From Acetobacteraceae bacterium (GTDB lineage Bacteria; Pseudomonadota; Alphaproteobacteria; Acetobacterales; Acetobacteraceae): DNA of 64,000 bases. Shown piece by piece: positions 16,561 to 23,900 of the stretch (positions are counted from its first letter, which is position 1; every line of letters starts with the position of its first letter). A program made the position numbers and the translations under genes. Under the pieces are notes generated by a model. The model saw only the letters and a program-made list of their open reading frames with translations. It did not search any database and was not told the DNA's origin. The stretch spans positions 28,752-92,751 of the forward strand of contig CANGNF010000016.1 in the NCBI GenBank assembly GCA_947455205.1, in the 5' to 3' direction.

Positions 16561-16755
16561 ATGGCTGCTGCCCAGGCTTACGGCAAGCCAGCCAGCCCTT
16601 CGGCGTGGCGGCGGGGGGCTTTTGCCATGCTTGGAATGTGGTTGTTCTTCGGCATCTTCGGCGGCGGCATCGCCATGGTCATCGCCGGCCGGGCCTTTGC
16701 CCGCGGCGCGGCGGAGCTGGAGGTGGAGGAGCGGCAGAAGCTGACCTGGGAATAG
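16561..16755 (+). CDS. Small single-span membrane protein, hypothetical
   Basis: A 64-codon frame starting 38 bases from the divergent flavoprotein start. It encodes a basic N-terminus, one hydrophobic segment (FAMLGMWLFFGIFGGGIAMV) and a charged C-terminal tail ending EERQKLTWE. Third-position GC is high throughout, as in the neighbouring genes, and a coherent membrane helix is unlikely by chance. No convincing Shine-Dalgarno precedes ATG 16561; ATG 16627 inside the helix is a poorer start. Not recognised as a known family. Confidence 0.45.
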   Translation: MAAAQAYGKPASPSAWRRGAFAMLGMWLFFGIFGGGIAMVIAGRAFARGAAELEVEERQKLTWE

Positions 16756-16906
16756 CCGCCCGGTGAATTGCGGCAACCGCGCCGGAATTTCGCGCCATGT
16801 TGCGCCGCATCAAAGTCGTGAAGCCGCCTTCCCGGCATGGTGACTACCGGAACGCGGTGCCCTTCACGGCCATGGGGCCGAGCATCGCGGATCAGGATAT
16901 CCCGCC

Positions 16907-17035
16907 ATGTTCGGCACCCTTCTGTTCATCCTCGCCATCGTCGCCGCCGTTGCCACCGGCCTGGCGGCCCGCGCCGCCCTGCAGGGCAACGCCGGCCACC
17001 AGGTGGAAGACATGGGCCGCCTGATCGGCGGCTGA
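16907..17035 (+). CDS. 42-residue membrane micro-protein, hypothetical
   Basis: A short frame encoding MFGTLLFILAIVAAVATGLA, a single N-terminal membrane helix, followed by a small polar tail ending DMGRLIGG. ATG 16907 has AGGA about 10 bases upstream. It ends 4 bases before the stop of the convergent TonB receptor gene. The preceding 150 bases hold the other small membrane gene and an unassigned spacer. Plausible as a real small protein by hydrophobic pattern and codon use, but no family is recognised. Confidence 0.4.
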   Translation: MFGTLLFILAIVAAVATGLAARAALQGNAGHQVEDMGRLIGG

Positions 17036-17039
17036 GCCG

Positions 17040-19007
17040 CTACAGCGCGAAGCGCGTGCCGAACAGCAGGCTGCGCCCCGGCGTGGCGAAGCCGTTGATC
17101 GGCTCCCACCGGCTGTTGGTCAGGTTGCGGCCTTCCAGGAAGACCGCGACCTCCGGCATCAGCTGGTAGGTGGCGGTCAGGTTCAGCACCGCGCCGGCGC
17201 GGTTGCTGCGCGGCGTCGGGTTGCCGTCGCCGGTATTGGTGTAGCTGGCGAAGGCACCCTCCGGGCTGCGGCCGGTCAGCAGCACCGTCGGTGCCACAAC
17301 CAGCTTGGCCATCGGCTGCACCCGCCCGGCCAGGCTCAGCACATGCTCCGGCCGCCGCGCCAGGCGCTCGCGCGTCGTGGCGTCGAAGGCCTCGGTGATG
17401 GTCCAGGCGACCGTGCCCTCGGCCCAGGCGAAGGGCCGCAGCGTCAGCCCCAGCTCCGCGCCATGGATCTTCGCCCGGTCCACGTTGGACTGGGTGAAGG
17501 TCACCGCATCCAGCGCGGTGTAGTTGATCAGGCTGCGCACGCGGGACTGGAAGAAGGTCCACCCCGCCGTGGCGAAGTTTGGCTTGCCGGCCGCGGCGAT
17601 GTCGGTCTCGGTGCCCACTTCCCAGCCCAGGCTGCGTTCCGGCCGCAGCGCCGCATTGCCGACGAAGCCGGGCGAGATGCCGAAGCGCTCAAACAAGGCG
17701 GGCGCGCGGAAGGCGGTGCCGACCGCGGCGCGGATCCGGCTGTTGATTTCCGGCACCGCCAGCACCGCGCCGGTGCGCCAGGTGGTGGCATCGGTGAAGC
17801 CGGTGGTGGCGTCCTGCCGCAACCCGGCGGTCAGATCCAGCCGTTCCCACAGCCGGTACTGCAGGCTGGCATGGCCACCCGTGCTGTGCTGCTGCGCCCG
17901 TGCGGTGGTGGTGAAGAACTCATTGCCGGAGCGGCTGTTGGTCTGCTCCAGCCCGTACAGCGCGCCGAAGGACAGCGCGCCGTCGCTGGCCGGGCCGAAG
18001 CCTGGCAGGCGCAGCGTATTGGCCCATTCCAGCCCGGCGCGGCGGCCGCGATACAGGTCGCTGGTGGCCTGGGTGGAAAGCGCGTCCGGCGTGTTCAGGT
18101 AGCGGCGCCGATCCTCGGTATTGTAGGCGCGCAGGCCGGTGGTCCAGGCGCCGTTCAGCAGCCTGGTCTCGCCGCGCAGCTGGCCGGTCCAGCGCTGGTC
18201 CTGGGCTGTGTAGTTGGGGTCGTCGGCCAGTTGGAAGTTGTCGTTGAAGCCGTCCAGCCCGAAGCGGTTCTGCCGCCAGCGCAGCAGCCCTTCCAGCCTG
18301 GTGCCCTCCGCCGGGGTCCAGCCCAGCCGGGCCGTGGCTGCCTGGCCGCGGAAGCCGTCGCGCTCGCCCACGCTGGTCTGCAGCCGCCGCGCCAGGGTGT
18401 TGAAGCCCTGGGTGGTGATGGACTGCCCGCCGACCAGGTAGTCAAACTGGCCGACCGTGCCGGTGGCGCCGAGGCCACCGCGCAGCGTGCGCTGCGTGCC
18501 GCCGGCAATGTCGCCGAAGGGAGCGAATTGCCGGTCCGCCGGCGCCTTGCGGGTGACGATGTTGACGACCCCGCCCAGCGCCGAGGAGCCGTAGAGCGAG
18601 GAGGCCGGGCCGCGCACCACCTCGATGCGCTCGACCGCGCCCAGCAGGTCCTGGCCGAAGTCGAAGGCGTTGGACGGGCCGGAAGCGTCGTTGATCGGCA
18701 CGCCGTCCAGCAGCACCAGCGTATGCGTGCTGTTGGTGCCGCGCAGGAAGCCGCTGGTCTGTTGGCCGAGGCCTCCGCTGGGCGCCAGGCGCATGCCGGG
18801 CACCGCGACCAGCGCCTCGGACAGCGACTGGTAGCCGCGCTCCTCGATCTGCTGGCGGGTGATGACGGTGATCGCCGCCGGCACGCGCTCGGCCGGCGTG
18901 GGCACGCGGGTGGCGGTGACGATGGTGTCGGGGATGGCGGATTGCCCGAAGGCGTTGAGGGGCAGCGCCGCCAGGATGGCCAGCGTTGCGAGACGGGTGG
19001 TGCGCAT
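17040..19007 (-). CDS. btuB: TonB-dependent outer-membrane receptor, BtuB-type (cobalamin)
   Basis: A 655-residue outer-membrane receptor importing a large ligand using TonB energy. A signal peptide (residues 1-22, ending NAFGQS) is followed by the TonB-box-like DTIVTATR, a plug domain (about 40-150: GVPINDASGPSNAFDF, RIEVVRGPASSLYGSSALGG), and a 22-strand beta barrel ending LLFGTRFAL. ATG 19007 has GGGGAGA about 6 bases upstream. The 5' leader contains a cobalamin riboswitch (19165-19331), which makes vitamin B12 or another corrinoid the likely ligand and predicts repression when B12 is plentiful. No btuCDF genes are in the window. Confidence 0.93.
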   Translation of the reverse strand: MRTTRLATLAILAALPLNAFGQSAIPDTIVTATRVPTPAERVPAAITVITRQQIEERGYQSLSEALVAVPGMRLAPSGGLGQQTSGFLRGTNSTHTLVLLDGVPINDASGPSNAFDFGQDLLGAVERIEVVRGPASSLYGSSALGGVVNIVTRKAPADRQFAPFGDIAGGTQRTLRGGLGATGTVGQFDYLVGGQSITTQGFNTLARRLQTSVGERDGFRGQAATARLGWTPAEGTRLEGLLRWRQNRFGLDGFNDNFQLADDPNYTAQDQRWTGQLRGETRLLNGAWTTGLRAYNTEDRRRYLNTPDALSTQATSDLYRGRRAGLEWANTLRLPGFGPASDGALSFGALYGLEQTNSRSGNEFFTTTARAQQHSTGGHASLQYRLWERLDLTAGLRQDATTGFTDATTWRTGAVLAVPEINSRIRAAVGTAFRAPALFERFGISPGFVGNAALRPERSLGWEVGTETDIAAAGKPNFATAGWTFFQSRVRSLINYTALDAVTFTQSNVDRAKIHGAELGLTLRPFAWAEGTVAWTITEAFDATTRERLARRPEHVLSLAGRVQPMAKLVVAPTVLLTGRSPEGAFASYTNTGDGNPTPRSNRAGAVLNLTATYQLMPEVAVFLEGRNLTNSRWEPINGFATPGRSLLFGTRFAL

Positions 19008-19164
19008 GGATGTCTCCCCATGAGCGCGTGACGAAACGCCCCGCCCCGGTTGCCCGGGGAAGGACAGCTTGCGTCGTTCCCGCATGCGGAAGCGCCTGGC
19101 GGTTCAGCCAGGCCCCTTGGTCCGATACACAGGTGCACCCCGCCCCATGCGCGCGAGACAACTC

Positions 19165-19331
19165 TGCGTCGGCCGGTCTCCTGGCTCGCGGTTCTCCCGG
19201 GCGGTCAAGCCGCCCGGATCACCTGCCCCGCCTTCTCACGCTTGCGCGCAATGGCTGCTGGGGCCGGCTCGCCGCCTACAGTTGCGGGGGCAGCCGCGGC
19301 TTGGCGGGTTGCCCCACGTCGCGCGTTCCCG
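19165..19331 (-). promoter_or_regulatory. Cobalamin riboswitch (B12 element)
   Basis: Read on the minus strand, the leader of the TonB receptor shows the class consensus in order: GGGAAC (19330-19325), a GGGGCAACCCGCC stretch, GCTGCCCCCGCAACTGTAGG (the conserved core pairing region), a GC-rich variable arm, and the B12 box AGCCAGGAGACCGGCC (19186-19171). It ends about 160 bases before the ATG. Binding of adenosylcobalamin in this class blocks translation or transcription of the downstream gene. A closing CGGGCGGC/GCCGCCCG-type hairpin lies just before the B12 box. Confidence 0.93.
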
Positions 19332-19361
19332 ACACCGTCGCATGGCCAAGGGTTAACAGGT

Positions 19362-20018
19362 TCAGAACAGCATGCCCAGCGCGGCAACGCCCAGCCAGCC
19401 CAGCACCACCAGCACCGTGGTGGCGAAGACGCAGCCGGCGATGGTCAGGCCGACGCCCCAGGCCAGGGTGCGGTTGTCGGCTTCCACCAGGCCCAGCGCC
19501 ATGACGATGTTGCCGAAGGCCGGCGGGCCGTTGGTCCCGGGGCCGGGCAGGATCAGCATGATCGCGACATAGGCGGTCAGCCAGCCGAACAGCTTGTCGC
19601 CCACCGGCGAGACGAACCAACCCGGCCGCGGCTTGACGAACTGCTCCACCCGCTTCAGCCATTTGGAGGACGCGCCGGACAGCCGCAGCAGGTCCGACCG
19701 CTTGATCGACTGGCGGGCGAAGATGCCGGGCAGCTTGGGCGTGCGCCGGCCCAGGCCCATCTGCACCCCCAGGATCAGCACCGGGGTGCCGAAGACCGAG
19801 GCCATGCCCGGCAGCAGCGAGGGCAGCAGCAGCAGCAGGATCAGCAGGCCGAAGGCGCGGTCGCCGAAGGCCTCGGCCATTTCGCCCAGCGTGATGCGTT
19901 CCCCGGGGAAGCGCGCCGCCACCTCGGCAACGATCCGCGAGATCGGTGCGTCATGCGCGTCATCGCCCGGGCTGCCCTGCGGCGCCTGGCCCACGAGGCC
20001 TTCCAAATTACCATCCAT
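19362..20018 (-). CDS. exoD: ExoD-family membrane protein
   Basis: A 218-residue integral membrane protein of the ExoD family, linked in rhizobia to exopolysaccharide synthesis and alkaline tolerance; biochemical role unclear. Features: a polar N-terminus with GERITLGEMAEAFGDRAFG, hydrophobic segments (LLILLLLLPSLLPGMASVFG; ILPGPGTNGPPAFGNIVMAL; a C-terminal LVVLGWLGVAALGML), and a cytosolic basic loop (QSIKRSDLLRL). It starts at ATG 20018 and is separated from the upstream amidase by about 240 bases that contain a 28-bp tandem repeat and no other gene. It ends just ahead of the B12 riboswitch and may share readthrough with btuB. Confidence 0.85.
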   Translation of the reverse strand: MDGNLEGLVGQAPQGSPGDDAHDAPISRIVAEVAARFPGERITLGEMAEAFGDRAFGLLILLLLLPSLLPGMASVFGTPVLILGVQMGLGRRTPKLPGIFARQSIKRSDLLRLSGASSKWLKRVEQFVKPRPGWFVSPVGDKLFGWLTAYVAIMLILPGPGTNGPPAFGNIVMALGLVEADNRTLAWGVGLTIAGCVFATTVLVVLGWLGVAALGMLF

Positions 20019-20221
20019 TCCCGGAACTGATCCTTCGCCCTAGCGCGAGCCTGTACAACCGCTGGCTGGCTTCTGCTTGGCCGGCGCAGCGGAGCAGCGA
20101 TGTTAGGTGAAACCGGGCCGTGGCGCACGGAAATTTCGGCCGGGGCGGTCACGATAGCGGCGGCGCGCACTGGGTCGCAGCGCTGGTTGGCGGCGCCGTA
20201 TGCGCGCCGCCGGGGGTGGGC

Positions 20222-20275
20222 GCCCTACATCACGCCGCCAAGGGCGGGTGCCCTACATCACGCCGCCAAGGGCGG
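20222..20275. repeat. Two-copy tandem repeat at the amidase 3' end
   Basis: The 26-mer beginning GCCCTACATCACGCC and ending GCCAAGGGCGG occurs at 20222-20247 and 20250-20275 (28-base period, identical copies). The second copy covers the last codons and stop of the minus-strand amidase; the first lies just beyond it. Each copy contains an internal CGCCC/GGGCG pairing that could form a hairpin, so the duplication may have doubled a terminator. The rest of 20019-20257 shows no gene. Confidence 0.6.
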
Positions 20276-21673
20276 GCGATGCTGCGCCCAGGGCCGCGCC
20301 GCCTCGAAGGCCGCGCTGGCCTGCAGCACGCCCAGGTCGTCGAAGCGGCGGCCGACGATCTGCAGCCCCACCGGCAGGCCGTCCGGCGTGAAGCCGCAGG
20401 GCACGCTGGCCGCCGGGCTGCCGGACCAGTTGAACGGGTAGGAGAACTCGGCCCACATCAGCCAGTCCCAAGGGTGCTGCGGCCAATGGCTGGGCTGCAG
20501 CTGGGTGGCCGGGAAGGCGGCAACACTGACCGCCGGCGAGAGCAGGAAGTCGTAGCCTTGCATGAACTGGTGGATCGCCTGGATATAGGCGAAGCGGCGT
20601 TCCCGCATCAGCATGAACTCGGGCACGGTCTGGTGCTCGGCGGCCTCCAGCAGCGCCACCAGGCCGGGGTCCATGCGGTCCCGCCACTCCGCCAGGTATT
20701 GCCGCTTGGCGGCGAAGGCGGCGGGCCAGAAATAGCGCACCAGCTCCGGCCCCAGCGGCCCCCAGGGCGGCGTCACTTCCTCGACGATCGCGCCGAGCTC
20801 CTCGAACACGCGCACCGCCGCCGCGACCGGCGCGGCCACCTCGGGGTCCACCCGGGCATGGCCGAAATCCCGGCTGAAGCCGATGCGCTTGCCGCGCAGG
20901 TCGCAGGCCAGGTTGCTGGCGTAGTCCTGCGGCGGGGCTTCCAGGCTGACGAAGTCCCAGGGGTGCGGCCCGGCCATGGCCTGCACCATCAGCGCCGCGT
21001 CGCGCACGTTGCGCGTCAGCGGCCCGACATGCGTCGCCAGCTCATTGTTGGAACTCGGCACGCACGGCACCCGGCCATGGGTGGGCTTGAAGCCATAGAC
21101 CCCGCTGAAGGCCGCGGGCATGCGGATGGAGCCGGCGCCGTCGCCGCCCTCATGCAGCGGGCCGTATCCACAGGCCGCCGCCACGCCGGCCCCGGCGGAG
21201 GACGCGCCGGCGTTCAGCCCATGCCGCCAGGGGTTGTGGGTAATGCCGGTGAGCGGGCTTTCGCTGACGCCCTTCCAGCCGAATTCGGGGGAGGTGGTCT
21301 TGCCCAGCATGACCCCGCCGGCGGCGTGCAGCCGGGCGATGGGCGGCGTATCCAGGGTAGGGACATGGCCGTCGAAGATATGGCTGCCCTGGTCGGTCCG
21401 TACGCCGGCGGTGGCGTGCAGGTCCTTGATCGTCATCGGTACGCCTTCCAGCAGGCGGGGCGTCTCGCCACGCTGGAAGATCGCCTCGGAGGCGCGGGCG
21501 GCGGCAAGGGCGTGCTCCGGCGTCAGCCGCACCATGGCGTTGACGCCGGGGTCCACCCGCTCGATCCGGCGGAGGACCGCCTGCGCGACCTCCACCGGGG
21601 AAAGCTGCCGGGCGCGGTACAGGGCGGCGAGTTCCGCCACCCCGAGCCAGCCCAGCTCTTCGTCGGCCGACAT
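20258..21673 (-). CDS. Amidase-signature-family amidohydrolase
   Basis: A 471-residue cytosolic hydrolase with the Ser-cisSer-Lys triad of the amidase signature family: Lys83 (TIKDLHAT), cis-Ser158 (NAGASSAGAG) and nucleophile Ser182 (GDGAGSIRMPA). The usual GGSSGGS core reads GASSAGA. It hydrolyses an amide, but the family is broad (aliphatic and aryl amides, GatA-like). ATG 21673 overlaps the crotonase stop (TGATG), making it third in a CoA-transferase, crotonase, amidase operon; in catabolic settings such amidases release a carboxylate that is then CoA-activated. The stop lies inside a tandem duplication. Confidence 0.9.
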   Translation of the reverse strand: MSADEELGWLGVAELAALYRARQLSPVEVAQAVLRRIERVDPGVNAMVRLTPEHALAAARASEAIFQRGETPRLLEGVPMTIKDLHATAGVRTDQGSHIFDGHVPTLDTPPIARLHAAGGVMLGKTTSPEFGWKGVSESPLTGITHNPWRHGLNAGASSAGAGVAAACGYGPLHEGGDGAGSIRMPAAFSGVYGFKPTHGRVPCVPSSNNELATHVGPLTRNVRDAALMVQAMAGPHPWDFVSLEAPPQDYASNLACDLRGKRIGFSRDFGHARVDPEVAAPVAAAVRVFEELGAIVEEVTPPWGPLGPELVRYFWPAAFAAKRQYLAEWRDRMDPGLVALLEAAEHQTVPEFMLMRERRFAYIQAIHQFMQGYDFLLSPAVSVAAFPATQLQPSHWPQHPWDWLMWAEFSYPFNWSGSPAASVPCGFTPDGLPVGLQIVGRRFDDLGVLQASAAFEAARPWAQHRPPLAA

Positions 21674-22476
21674 CAGTTGCCCTGGAAGGCCGGCTTGCGC
21701 TTTTCCATGAAGGCGCGACGGCCTTCCTTGTAGTCGTTGCTGTCGAAGCAGGCGGCCATGGCGGCCTTGATGGCGTCCATGTCCCGGTCACTGCGGTCCT
21801 TGCAGACCGACTTCACCGTCATCTTGTTGGTCTTCAGCGACAGCGGGGCGTTGCCGGCCATGGTGGCGGCCAGCTTGGCCACTTCCGCGTCCAGCTGGTC
21901 CACCGGCACCACCTTGTTGACCAGGCCGATGCGCTCGGCCTCCTTGGCGCCGAAGCGCTCGCCGGTCATCAGGATCATGTTGGCGTGGGCCGGGCCGACC
22001 AGGTCGACCAGCGCGCGCACCATGTCGAAGCCATAGGCGATGCTCAGCTTGGCGGCGGGGATGCCGAACTGGCTGTCATCCGACGCGATGCGGATATCGG
22101 TCCCCATGGCGATGCCGAGGCCACCACCCATGCAGAAGCCACGGATCTGCGCGATGACCGGCCACTTGTAGTTGGACAGCTTGACGCGGCCGGCGCTGGT
22201 GATGCGGTCGTATTCGACCTGCGCGTTGGCGTCCGAGCGCACCTTGTCGAACTGCGAGATGTCGGCGCCGCTCACGAACGCCTTGTCGCCGGCGCCCTTC
22301 AGCACCACGCAGCGCACCTGGCCGGAAGCCTCGAACTGGTCGAGCGCGTCGCCCATGCCGCCCCACATGTCCACCGACATGGCGTTGCGCTTTTCCGGCT
22401 GGTTGAAGACGATGGTACCGACACCGCCTTCGAGGCTGGCGAGGATCTTCCCGCCCGCGAGTTCCTGCATGGCCAT
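21673..22476 (-). CDS. Crotonase-superfamily protein lacking both hydratase glutamates
   Basis: A 267-residue member of the enoyl-CoA hydratase/isomerase fold. The CoA and oxyanion-hole segments are present (KAFVSGADISQF; IRGFCMGGGLGIAMGTD). The two catalytic glutamates of classical hydratases are replaced: GGGCELAM-type Glu is Gly121 (GGGLGIAM), and QPE-type Glu is Ala141 (FGIPAAKLS). Simple hydration of enoyl-CoA is therefore unlikely; crotonase relatives with altered residues catalyse isomerisation, decarboxylation, hydrolysis or C-C cleavage. ATG 22476 overlaps the upstream CoA-transferase stop (TGATG) and its own stop overlaps the amidase ATG. Annotation as plain enoyl-CoA hydratase would be misleading. 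Confidence 0.85.
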   Translation of the reverse strand: MAMQELAGGKILASLEGGVGTIVFNQPEKRNAMSVDMWGGMGDALDQFEASGQVRCVVLKGAGDKAFVSGADISQFDKVRSDANAQVEYDRITSAGRVKLSNYKWPVIAQIRGFCMGGGLGIAMGTDIRIASDDSQFGIPAAKLSIAYGFDMVRALVDLVGPAHANMILMTGERFGAKEAERIGLVNKVVPVDQLDAEVAKLAATMAGNAPLSLKTNKMTVKSVCKDRSDRDMDAIKAAMAACFDSNDYKEGRRAFMEKRKPAFQGN

Positions 22477-23687
22477 CAGCCGAGTGCTCCAGTTGCCTTG
22501 AGAGCCGCGATCTCCGCGGCGGTAAGCCCGGCTTCGGCCAGGATTTCCTCGTTGTGCTCGCCCAGTTCCGGGATGTCCCGGTAGAAGCCGGTCTCGACAC
22601 CCTCGATGTTCACCGGCTGCGCCACCACCTTGATGTCGCCGCGGGTGCGATGCTTCATCGGCATCGCCATCTCCAGGTGCTGGACCTGCGGGTCCTCGAA
22701 CACTTCCTTGATGTTGTTCACCGGGCCGCAGGGGATGCCGGCTTCCTCGAGCTTGTCGATCCAGTACTCCGACGAGTGCTGCGCAGTGACCTGGCCGATG
22801 ATCTCGTTGATCCGCTTGCGGTCCTTGCTGCGGCCGCCATTGGTCTTCCACTCCTCCACGTCCAGCCATTCCTCATGGCCGGCGGCCTTGCAGAAATTGG
22901 TCCAGAGCTTGGGGCTGGAAGCGGCGATGTTGATCGGCTTGTCGGTGGTCGGGAACACGCCCATCGGGATGTTCACCGGGTGGTCGTTGCCGGCCTGGCC
23001 CGCGACCTCGCCATCCATCAGGAAGCGGCTGGCCTGGAAGTCCAGCATGAAGACCTGCGCCTCCAGCAGCGAGGTGTGGACATAGCCGCCCTTGCCGGTG
23101 CGCTCACGGTCGTAAAGCTTCATCATGATGCCCATCGCCAGCAGGTTGCCGGCGGTGAGGTCGTTGATCGGGATGCCCACGCGCATCGGGCCGCGCCCGG
23201 CCTCGCCGGTGATGGTCATCAGCCCGCCCATGCCCTGGGCGATCTGGTCCACGCCGCCGCGCTTGCTGTACGGCCCGGTCTGGCCGAAGCCGGAGATGGA
23301 CGCGTAGATCAGCCGCGGGTTGATCTCCTTCAGGTCGTCATAGGCGATCTTCAGGCGGTGCTTCACCTGCATCCGCATGTTCTCGACCAGGATGTCGCAG
23401 GTGGCCGCCAGCTTGAGGAAGGCGGCGTGGCCGGCGGGGTTCTTCAGGTCGATGCTGAGGCCGCGCTTGTTGCGGTGCAGGTTGATCTGGTCGAAGCCGT
23501 CGCGCGCGCCGCCCAGGCCATCGCCGGCCGCCGGGGGTTCCACGCGGATGATCTCGGCGCCCCAATCCGCCAGGTGGCGCACGCAGGTCGGGCCGGCGCG
23601 GGCCAGGGTGAGATCCAGCACGCGCAGGCCGGCCAGCGGCAGGCGCGTCTCCTGGGCCAATTTCGTATCCACGGCGCTTTCGGGCAT
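22476..23687 (-). CDS. Class III (CaiB/BaiF) CoA-transferase
   Basis: A 403-residue CoA-transferase of the formyl-CoA transferase/CaiB group. The family start LAGLRVLDLTLARAGPTCVR, the segment NLHRNKRGLSIDLKNPAGH and the catalytic-Asp region GGVDQIAQGMGGLMTITGEA are visible. It starts at ATG 23687 and its stop overlaps the crotonase ATG, so the two are translationally coupled. It is distinct from the CaiB gene at 6622-7875. Its substrate is unknown; with an amidase and an unusual crotonase downstream, activation of an acid released from an amide is a reasonable reading. Confidence 0.9.
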   Translation of the reverse strand: MPESAVDTKLAQETRLPLAGLRVLDLTLARAGPTCVRHLADWGAEIIRVEPPAAGDGLGGARDGFDQINLHRNKRGLSIDLKNPAGHAAFLKLAATCDILVENMRMQVKHRLKIAYDDLKEINPRLIYASISGFGQTGPYSKRGGVDQIAQGMGGLMTITGEAGRGPMRVGIPINDLTAGNLLAMGIMMKLYDRERTGKGGYVHTSLLEAQVFMLDFQASRFLMDGEVAGQAGNDHPVNIPMGVFPTTDKPINIAASSPKLWTNFCKAAGHEEWLDVEEWKTNGGRSKDRKRINEIIGQVTAQHSSEYWIDKLEEAGIPCGPVNNIKEVFEDPQVQHLEMAMPMKHRTRGDIKVVAQPVNIEGVETGFYRDIPELGEHNEEILAEAGLTAAEIAALKATGALG

Positions 23688-23900
23688 GGGACTTCCTCCA
23701 ACTCGTGCCGCAGACTAGGTCGGGTGCGGGCCGAGGAACAGGGGGCCATCGCGCGCGGCATGGGCGTGGAACCGGCGTGGCGCCGGCGCGCCGGGCGGCC
23801 CTGGCCCTCGCGCAAGGGTGCGTGGCGCGCGCCGGGCTGTGACCCCCGCCGGGGATTTCGCGGTGCAGCATGCGCGCCGGTATTCCCGCGGAGCACAGCC

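Noticed and set aside
13934..16744. A 936-codon plus-strand frame opposite two receptors and the flavoprotein.
   Set aside because: The translation is His/Gln/Arg/Gly-rich with no domain; the minus-strand genes have clear families and Shine-Dalgarno sites.
20222..20275. Direct repeats considered as a CRISPR remnant.
   Set aside because: The two units are contiguous apart from two bases, leaving no spacer, and no cas genes are present.
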